Of a DNA stretch of 64,000 nt, positions 56,471 through 64,000 are shown in pieces; the first letter of the stretch is position 1; each line of letters begins with the position of its first letter. The stretch is from Progne subis subis. Taxonomy: Eukaryota > Chordata > Aves > Passeriformes > Hirundinidae. Location of the stretch: the NCBI GenBank assembly GCA_022316685.1, contig JAKJHU010000365.1, positions 1 through 64,000 of the forward strand, read 5' to 3'. The notes beneath the pieces are model-generated. The model saw nothing but the letters and a program-made list of their open reading frames with translations, was not told the origin of the DNA and searched no databases. Position numbers and translations under genes: made by a program.

Positions 56471-57142
56471 TGAGACATTAATTTTAAAGAATTAAGGATT
56501 CTTTAAGGATTAATAGTTGCTGAATTAGCTGAAGTAGATAGGTAAGCTTTGTTTGCAGTTAACAGAGGCCGGATCTTAGATAAGCCATCCCGGATTTAGT
56601 AACTCACTGCTTGTCAGTTTTATGTTTATGTAGCTGTGCTTGTAACAAAACCCAAAATGTGGTAAATAGGACATAAGAGAGCTGCAGATTTCCTGCTTAA
56701 AAGAACGGTTGAACACAGGAAAGTATAAATTCTACCAAGGATTCATTTGTCACGAATGCATTGAAAAAGTAGAAAGGTCAGAACAAGAAAGACTCATCTT
56801 ACTTCCTCATTTTTAGTGACCCCTCTCCAGAACAGAGCCCCGACTCAATTTAGGAAACAACCTACGCATGCCTAATAGCCTTTTTGCCAATTAACTTATG
56901 AAGCAAGGAATAGGAGGTGACAAGGGTATGGATATGGATTTGTATTTTAGGTATTCAACACTTTTGTAAATAAAAGGCTTTGTAATTACCTGTAAATTTT
57001 GCAGTGGGTATTAGGGAGATATCCCGAGTGCAGCCCAGCCGTAATAAACATACACTTCTGAACTTGAACCTGTTAGAGAGTTTTTGTCCGTCACAGTTAG
57101 GTATCGATACTAGATCAATACCCATATTTCTTTAATGAGTCA
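56471..57142 (+). repeat. ERV-A3 3' LTR
   Basis: 672 bases, TGAGACATTAATTTT...AATGAGTCA, with the purine stretch aaagaagtggggaa before it. Its end joins the CpG island at ctccactcag, the same junction as ERV-A2's 3' LTR. Confidence 0.88.
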
Positions 57143-57901
57143 CTCCACTCAGCCGAAGGGCGTTGGGGGTTTTCCCTTTTGGGGGCAATCAAAGCCATTG
57201 CACTGCTGCTCCTAATTAGGGGTAGGAGAACAGACTGCTTTCCTCTGAGCCGGTGGCAGCGAACACGCAGGGCTGGGAAAGGCGGGCCGGGAGCTGCGGA
57301 GAACTTTGTTTGTGTTTTCAGCTCAACGCCGCCTCGGGCCCGGGCCCGTGCCAGGGCTGTTGCTCATCTCCGCCTTTCCCCTCACACAGCCCGGGGGGCG
57401 CGGAGAGCGCGGGCCGAGGCTGGGCCGTGTGCACAGCCCGCCGCTGGCTGCGATTGGGCGATGGTGCCGTCACTCGTGGTTGTGGCGCGCTGATTGGGCA
57501 GAGCGGGGCCAAGCCCGGCCCCGGGGCCGCCCCCTCCCCGGGCGCCCCTGGCGCAGCAGAGCCGCCATTGGCGGAGCGTCTGTGCGGGCCCGGGAGCGGC
57601 GGCAGCGGCCGGAGCCCGGGGAGGCGGCGGCGGAGCTCGGAGGCGGCCCCAGCGCAGGTGGGAGCCGCGCTGGGTTGTGCCGGGGCTCGGGGCTGGCTGC
57701 GGGCCGAGGGCGCGTCCGGGGGCTGTGGCGGGTTCCTTGTGCCGTGTCCGCCCCGTGTTGCCCGTGGCCTGAGGGCGCTGCGGGAGCGGCTGCCCGCGGT
57801 CTCCTTGCCGCTGGGGCCTGGGCAGGAGCCGGTGCCGGAGCAGCGCTGCCTCGTCCCGCTTCCTGTGGGGAGCACGGAGGTGGCTGCCCTGTCCCCGCGA
57901 G
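57143..57901 (+). promoter_or_regulatory. CpG-island promoter with first exon, copy 3 (inverted)
   Basis: Reverse-complement counterpart of 26439-27197. CCAAT boxes on this strand as attgg near 57451, 57491 and 57566. GC-rich exon ends at gcgcag|gtgggagcc (donor near 57658). An ERV-A LTR lies upstream and an ERV-D LTR downstream, exactly as in copy 1. Confidence 0.6.
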
Positions 57902-58159
57902 TGTGCGGGAAAATTGGCGTCTCCAGAGGTTTCTGTCCCCAAAGGAGACAGAGGAGTCCTGTAAAAGTGACTTTATCCCTGAACAGAGGGAGAGGCCATG
58001 AGGCATTTGCCATGGGGTCTCTCCAATTGTTATAGTACACAGCCTACTTTTTATCCAGATTTTGCCTTCTGCATCTCCCTCTCCCTTTGCCCAGTGGTGA
58101 AGGTACTTGGAAAGTTGAGACTTCAAGATCCGCCTGCTGCGTGTCCTCGTTAATATGCA
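57902..58159 (-). repeat. ERV-D3 3' LTR
   Basis: 258 bases, minus strand TGCATATTAACG...CCCGCACA; AATAAA is altered here (gataaagtcac on the minus strand near 57970, where D1 has gaataaagtcac). Confidence 0.8.
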
Positions 58160-58232
58160 CTCCCCGTTTTGTATAACATCCGATATTCATAGCTCTGTTC
58201 AGTCTTTGTTCTCCTTCTCGATATTCAGGAAT

Positions 58233-60400
58233 CTAGCAGGATCTTGGCTGAGCACCACTCCGTGTCAATAAGTAACATGTTCTGAAACTAATGGTTTCTC
58301 CCTTTACTTCCTTATCTCCAAGTCCCTGACCCTCTCTCCAAGCAGATTCACTGTTTGACTCTGTTTTTTCTTCCTGGGTCCTGTTTGGATTTGGGATTCT
58401 TCTCAGTGACCTCCTTCCCTGTCCTTTTGGAGCCGTTTGTGGCTCCGGAGGCCTGGCTGCCACCTGCATCCCCTTGCTCCCGTGCTGAATGAGCTGCACT
58501 CAGCAAGGTGTCTGTGCATGGTCAAAAGATGAGAGTTGCTGTAGCACAGAAGAGGAGAAAGAGCATTCGTTTAACCCATGGTGTGCCAGGAAACCACGAA
58601 CCCGTGTCCTATTCCCATCCTTTCCACGTTTGGACTGGAACATGAGCTGATTTCTTATTTCCTTGTTATCTGTTTCTTCTCTTTTTGGTTGTCATCAATT
58701 TGCCAACAGGATCTCGAGTCATTTAATTTTCCACACTGTGCTCCTCCTTCTCCTAATAGATAATCTGATCCCATCCCATGGTGAAATGTCGCGTTGTTCA
58801 TTTGAGTGGATTGATCGGCCAGACTCAGGAGCTGGATCTGTCTGGTTGGTTATTATTTCAAGGATATCTTGTCATCGAATTATGGCATTGAAATGATAAA
58901 AGGGTTCTCTGGCCCCTGATATGAATTCATTCGGGTTCCCAGGGGCTGCTCCATGGTGTTGAAGGATTTGTTCTGGTGGCCGTTCATCTTTTCCCCACTT
59001 TTGGTTGCTCCCTCCAGCCTGGGCTGCATCAATTGATCTCTTTTCCCTACTTAAATCATCACATACTTGGATTCCCCACTGATTTCTCTGAACTTGTGGC
59101 AGCAAGAACACCCCAGTGCTCTCATGCTCCCTGTGTGACCTAGACAGTGACAGCACATGTTGGAGTGGGGAGAGGGATGATTCCCCCCCAGTTCTTTTAG
59201 TGAAGTTTTCACAGCATTCTCCATTTGCTGTTTTCCTTTGCAGGTGCCCCAGTTTCTGTTGCAGAGTCAGATATCCTGAGTGTGGGCTCTGCCTTTGGCT
59301 GTGCCAATTCCATCTGTGCAAGCAGGCAGAGCTTGGGCTGAGGGGCAGAGGGAATCAGCCCAATTCCTGCCCCAGGCAAGAAGAGGCATTGTCCACACTT
59401 TTCCCCAGCAGTGTTAATTTGCATTTCTAAAGCTCCTCTCCTGGCTGCCTGGAGCCAAGCTTCTCTTCCAGAACAGCCATTGAATGATTCACATGTGTTC
59501 CCCCCACGAGCTTTTTTTTTTCTTTTTCTTTTTTTTTTTTTTAAACCATATTATATTACCTGTTAATACCTTAACGAGTCATGTTTAAAGCTCTTCTACT
59601 TTTGCAGAATGCCAGCTAAAGGTGACCGTCGAAAAATCCATACCAAAATTTTGCCATCACTAAAGCCACACACAAACATACAGAAAAATATTCCAAAGCA
59701 ATCAAGTTTTTTCTACTACTCCGAGGACTGGAAATTGATTCTCCCACCCCTGACCCAAACCTAACTGACAATATAAAAGTAGGGTTATTACGAAAAATTA
59801 TTCTAATGGTGTAATCTTTTCACTGAAACTGTGGGAAAAAACCAAAAACTCCAAAAATATCTTTCGTGTTTAAGAGTCAAGGCATTACTCAGTTCTGGAC
59901 AGGATGTGCAACAGAAATCATTTCATCCACACATAGCTCGGGTGTGCAGAGAAAATCATTCCACAACATGTGAGTTTTACTAGATTTTTCCTAAACTTTA
60001 AACAGCCTGAACCCTGAGAAATCCATTGGTTTAATGTTCATTGCTTCTTAGTTGTGAAGTTCTTAGTATTTGGTTTCCAATTGGGGTTGGATTTCTTTGT
60101 CTCTGATGTTAATTAGGTCTGCACTCCTGGATTTCCTTATCAGCCTTTTCCAGACCAGGTGTCTCCAACTATTCCAGGGGCAGGGTTTGGGGCAGATGTT
60201 CCTTGGTGTTTGCTGATGGGCTTTGATGTTTTGTTGATGGTCGTTATCTTTGTGGGTATCTTTTGTGCTCTTCCCAGTTTGCTGAGATGTTAAACTCATC
60301 TCTGTAGAGTGGTGTAACATCCCTTAAAATAAAACCTTTAAATTTCCTTTTCCCAGGGCAAAGGCAAATCAAACCTGAGTAGAGAAATAAAATAAAAAAT
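58233..60400 (-). pseudogene. env: ERV-D3 env region
   Basis: Fragments match ERV-D1: tail frame 58499-58233, the NQTDPAPESG region near 58850, a surface-subunit-like frame 59321-58872, and 60320-60063. Stops and shifts throughout. A T-rich run (A-rich on the element's strand) at 59510-59545 corresponds to the A-rich run in D1 and D2. Confidence 0.6.
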
Positions 60401-60697
60401 AATTTTAAAGTGGAATATTTTCCAGCAGTTTAATGGCAGCCAGCCCAGTGTGTGAGTGTGACTGAGCCCCAGAGTGGAATTGTCCCGTTGTGTTCCCCAG
60501 CAGCTGTGGCGAGTGCAGGCACAGAAAGCCCTGAAGCTGCAGCAGTGGCAGCAAGGATTGGCCCGCAGTGGCTGGAGATGCCAAAGGAGGGTGCCCAGGC
60601 AGAGTATTGCAGCAGAGGATGTGTGGGCAGGCACAGGGGCTTCCCCTGCTGTGGAGCCCTGGCTGCTGCTGCCTTGCCTTCAGTGCAGGCTCAGTCG

Positions 60698-62027
60698 CAG
60701 GGAATTGCGGAATAAAGGACTACACAGTTAGAAATTGTAAAGCAGGTTTGTTTTATTCCAGCTGGGACGCATAGGTGATATTTCCACCAATTATGTGTAC
60801 CTGGTTGAGACAGGTTCCAGGTTGAAATACATTTAGATCCCACAAAGCTACAGCTCCCTGCCCACCCATTCTCTGCCCGCTCTCTGCCTCCTTGCGCTTT
60901 ATATTACAATTAGTCTGAGGAAGTAAGGAGTCTTCCTCCGTGTTCACTATTTGACCTCCATCTCTGAGCAGGCCCAGGGAAGGTTTGGCTAATTCCCAGG
61001 TCAATTTGTCCTGGCCAAATCCAGGAACCTGGTTCTTGCTGGTTTCTTAATTACCTAGTTCTGCTTTATTGAGTCCTCACAATACCTGTGTAACACTTTA
61101 CTGAGGTTTAACAATTGTCCTGGTTTAGGGACAAATTTGGGAGAAAATCCCTGAATGGGATCCTTCTGGGAAGCACTCCCAAATGACTCCTCCCTCCAAC
61201 TGGTCTGGTAAAAAACTTCTTTGGAGAAAAATGGAAAAAACTATTTTACTTAACAAACAAAGAGCATACAAGTATAAAGAATGAATAATATGTAACAATA
61301 AAACCTCTTGTTCTGGAGTGAGATAGCAAATTGAGAAAGTTCTTGCCCTGGATGTAGCTCAGCTCTCTCTCAGTCTCTCATCAGTCCCAGTCCCTCTGGC
61401 GCTGATGGAAAATGCCAAGGTCCAGGCCCTGGTGGGCTGCAGGTGCAAGCCCCAAGTGCGCCCCTGGGTTTTCAGTCCAGAGTAAGTTTAAACAGATCGA
61501 AGAAAAAGGAAAAATAAAACAGTCCAGGGAACTTCTCTGCCCTAGCTAGCTGAAACTAACTAAAAGGAAAAAAACAAAAAGAGAAAAATCATCTCTGTCC
61601 TGCCATCTCTCCAAGCCTCAGCCAAACACACTGTCCGGAGAAGAATGTGTAGGAGTCAGGCAGTTTTCTCAAAACAAACTCCTTGCTTCTCCTTGCTCTT
61701 AGAACCAGTCTTAAAGGCACAGAACTCAATATAGAGCACAAACAGAACAGACAATTGGGGATACACGCATCATAAAGTCACCCTAGGACAACAGTGTTGA
61801 TCTTGTCTGTGTGGCCTTTACCTAGCAACTAAATTCCAATGTGTTCTGTAAATTGGTCCTACTTAACAAGTTACACTCCTATGTGTTCTGGTACAAGTTA
61901 CTTCTCTACTTTTACAAAATTGGTAAATAAGCTGTATATATTTCTGTTCTCCCCTTCACTTGTTTTAGCACATTATATGTTCTCAAATTCTGAATTTCAT
62001 ATGCCTATACATTTCCCATATCAGAAG
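60698..62027. mobile_element. 1.3 kb insertion in ERV-D3 containing another LTR
   Basis: ERV-D similarity stops after ctcagtcg and resumes at cctcccatcc. The inserted sequence has a nested LTR-like unit at 61116-61793, bounded by TGTCCTGG and CCTAGGACAACA (short inverted ends). The outer parts (60698-61115 and 61794-62027) look like one split element, with AATAAA near the left end on the minus strand (complement of ttttattcc near 60751). No clear target duplication at either level. No coding sequence. Confidence 0.55.
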
Positions 62028-64000
62028 CCTCCCATCCTCCTCCTGCAGCCGGGACGTCCAAATCTCTGGGGCTTCTGAGACCTTGAGCCGAGGGTGAGGG
62101 GTCCCCCCGTGTTGAGCTGTGCTGGGGCTGTTTCTGTGCTCAGGGACACTTGGAATGGGCCACGCCACTTGGCCACCAGTGCTGCTTCTTCCCAGTCCTT
62201 AGGCAGGACCCGATGTCCTGGTTGGATGTTGTGAAGAGCAAAGTGCCAAGGCAGGGTCTGTGCCAGCCGAGCTTCCTGTGGGAGAGATTTCAGCAGAGAC
62301 AGGATTCTGGCCACAGACTGCTTTAAATACACATCCCTTATGTCCACTACCCCACTTGGTGGAGAATTATCAGGGTAAGGAATTCCAAAGCTCAATTACT
62401 GGGGAGATAATTGAATATCTGCCCTGGATCTGGCTCCTGTTCTTGCTAAAGTCAATGGCAAAAGCCATACCCATGGTGTCTTGGTTTCTATCACCAGTTT
62501 CCAAAGGTTTTTCTTCATTTCCGCATTCATTCTTTCTACCTGACCTGAGCTCTGGGGGTGCCAGGGGTTGTGGAGGTCCCATTGTATTCCTAAAGCTGCC
62601 ATAAGCCCCTGAAGGATTTTCCTGGAAAATGAGTTCCCCATCTGAGTCTATTGCTTCCACAATCCCTTCTCTTGGAATTATTTATTTTAGAATTACCTTA
62701 CTAAGTGATGCAGTGATTAGTGAAGAAGTCAGAATTGCTTTTGCCACCCTGTTAGGTGACATGGTGTTAGCAGAAGAGATTTGAGCCTTCCTGCTCAGGG
62801 CATTTCAGTGCCAGGCTCTCGCAAGCACACACAGCTCTGCCGGTTGAGCTGACCGTGTGGGCGGTAACCTGAGCTTTGTCTAATTCCCTTTCCTAAATAA
62901 CAGCCTGTCTTGTAACTCTTTTCGCTTCTCCTGCCCTCGAAGACCCATCCATAGTCAGATTTTCTCCCTCAGGCCAGGGAATGTCTCCTAAATCTCTCCT
63001 AGGCTGGGTAAGGAGCTCTGTCACTTGAATGCAGTCCTGGGTTTCTTGCCAGCCACCTGTCCAGGCTGTTGAAACAGGAGGCTGGGTTAAACCCTTCCCC
63101 TGTCCTCAATTCTGCATCCTCCTGTGCCACTGAACAAGTTTCATACTGTAATAACGGAGCACGGCTCTTTTGGGTATCAAAGTTTGAACTTGATGCCAGA
63201 CTTAAACAACAGGAGCTCCTTGTGCTGTCAGTGTTCAGGCTTCAGGTCCCCTTAGAGCTGTGGCTGCACAATTGTGCAGACAATGAGGGGGCCACTCTGG
63301 CCAGTGGGTTAAATATTGTAGCACACGGATTCCTTTGGCATGGCCCTGTTTAACATTCACATACAATTCCAATTCCTTTTCTGAGTCTGGAAGAGCCATG
63401 GCTGGGGCATGAATTATTTTGGTTTTTCATTTTCTTAAGTTTTGTTGTCTTTCTCATGTCCATACCATAACATTGAGGCTGTCTGGGGTTAGAAAGTCAT
63501 ACAATGTTCTGGCTAGAACAGAGAATCCTCAATCCAGGTCCTGCAATTCCCAGTTAATCCTCAGAATTCTCTCAGCTCCTTGTTAGTCCTGGGTAATGTT
63601 ACTTCGGAGATTCCGCTGAACCTTTCTGGGTCAATGTACCAGAAACCTTCAGTCAAAATATGTCCCAAATATTTAACCTTTTTCTCCACCATTTTCTGTA
63701 TATTTTAAAAATACTCCAAGATGCTTTTTAGCCTGAAAATAGAGCCATTTCACAGAGGATGCTTCTACCACCTCTAATTGTCCTCCTGATTGAAGCAACT
63801 AATCCACATCCTGCATTAACTCAGTTCCTGGGGGTGAGGTGAATTCTTTGGATATTTTCTGCAAGGCTGGCCTGAATAAGGCTGGTGCTTCTGTGCCTCC
63901 TCTACAAAAGGCCCGTCCATGTCTTTCCCATTTTCCCTTCTAACCCTTGTTCCCACTCAAAGGCCAACTCCTGTTCAGCATCCTGTGTAAGTGGGCATCC
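62028..64000 (-). pseudogene. pol: ERV-D3 pol, partial
   Basis: Minus strand: reverse transcriptase from the window edge through 63600 (GCPLTQDAEQELAF near 63985-63950; the stop in D1 at this place is a Gln here), RNase H/connection (63400-62700), then integrase C-terminal half: SSGQVERMN near 62530 and KWRGPFQ near 62160. Most of the integrase core is absent, as in D1. Confidence 0.75.

Larger units (their letters stand above)
49462..57142 (+). mobile_element. ERV-A3, gamma-like provirus with both LTRs
   Basis: 7.7 kb: 5' LTR 49462-50140, primer site 50144-50161, leader, gag 51709-52465, pro-pol to about 55150, env remnant to 56460, 3' LTR 56471-57142. The left flank (tgctgggtg) and right flank (ctccactcag) do not match. 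Inverted counterpart of ERV-A2. Compared with it, about 941 bases are missing at 55144, between matching CCA trinucleotides. Confidence 0.92.
57902..64000 (-). mobile_element. ERV-D3, inverted copy, running off the window
   Basis: Minus strand: 3' LTR 57902-58159 (polypurine tract complement at 58160-58172), env region 58233-60400, pol end, a 1.3 kb insertion at 60698-62027, integrase remnants 62028-62680, RNase H/connection 62690-63410 and reverse transcriptase to the window end. It follows ERV-D1 in order and content. Confidence 0.85.

Overview
The window looks like vertebrate, most likely songbird (passerine), genomic DNA. The reasons are fragments of MHC class II beta genes with bird-like exon sequences, C2H2 zinc-finger genes of the avian tandem-finger type beside them, GC-rich promoter islands, and a very high density of LTR retroviruses. 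No bacterial genes, operons, CRISPR arrays, tRNA or rRNA genes were seen. Placement in the MHC region (or an ERV-rich chromosome such as W) is inference.

Layout: (1) 566-1192, two MHC class II beta fragments in opposite orientations. (2) 1436-5424, provirus ERV-A1 (gamma-like gag-pol), cut off inside reverse transcriptase. (3) 5425-14907, a whole but broken beta-like provirus, ERV-B, on the minus strand with two LTRs and a Lys-type primer site. (4) 14908-19335, MHC IIB intron 3/exon 4 and a convergent, frameshifted 12-finger zinc-finger gene. (5) 19600-26438, provirus ERV-D1 (Pro-type primer site), then a CpG island. (6) 27198-35961, provirus ERV-A2 on the minus strand with a solo ERV-B LTR inside it. 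(7) 35962-39065, ERV-C, a deleted provirus with an open Env transmembrane subunit and an alpha/beta-like gag. (8) 39131-44535, second MHC IIB pseudogene plus an intact 9-finger zinc-finger gene. (9) 44560-47511, shortened ERV-D2, a second CpG island and a possible small host gene. (10) 49462-57142, provirus ERV-A3 on the plus strand. (11) a third CpG island and ERV-D3 on the minus strand to the window end.

Two large-scale relations tie this together. Blocks (5)-(6) and (10)-(11) are inverted copies of each other, so the window holds an inverted repeat with arms of about 14 kb around a 13.5 kb spacer. Blocks (4) and (8) are direct copies of an MHC IIB-zinc-finger unit. Shared lesions (the same MHC exon 3 frameshift in two copies; the same gag frameshift in three ERV-A copies) show that damage preceded the copying.

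The only long intact reading frames with family-level support are the zinc-finger gene at 42790-43735 and the ERV-C Env TM frame at 36422-37144. I found no convincing new molecular system. The most unusual material is the recombinant architecture and the mosaic ERV-C. Many single-base indels lie in homopolymers, so part of the damage could be sequencing error.
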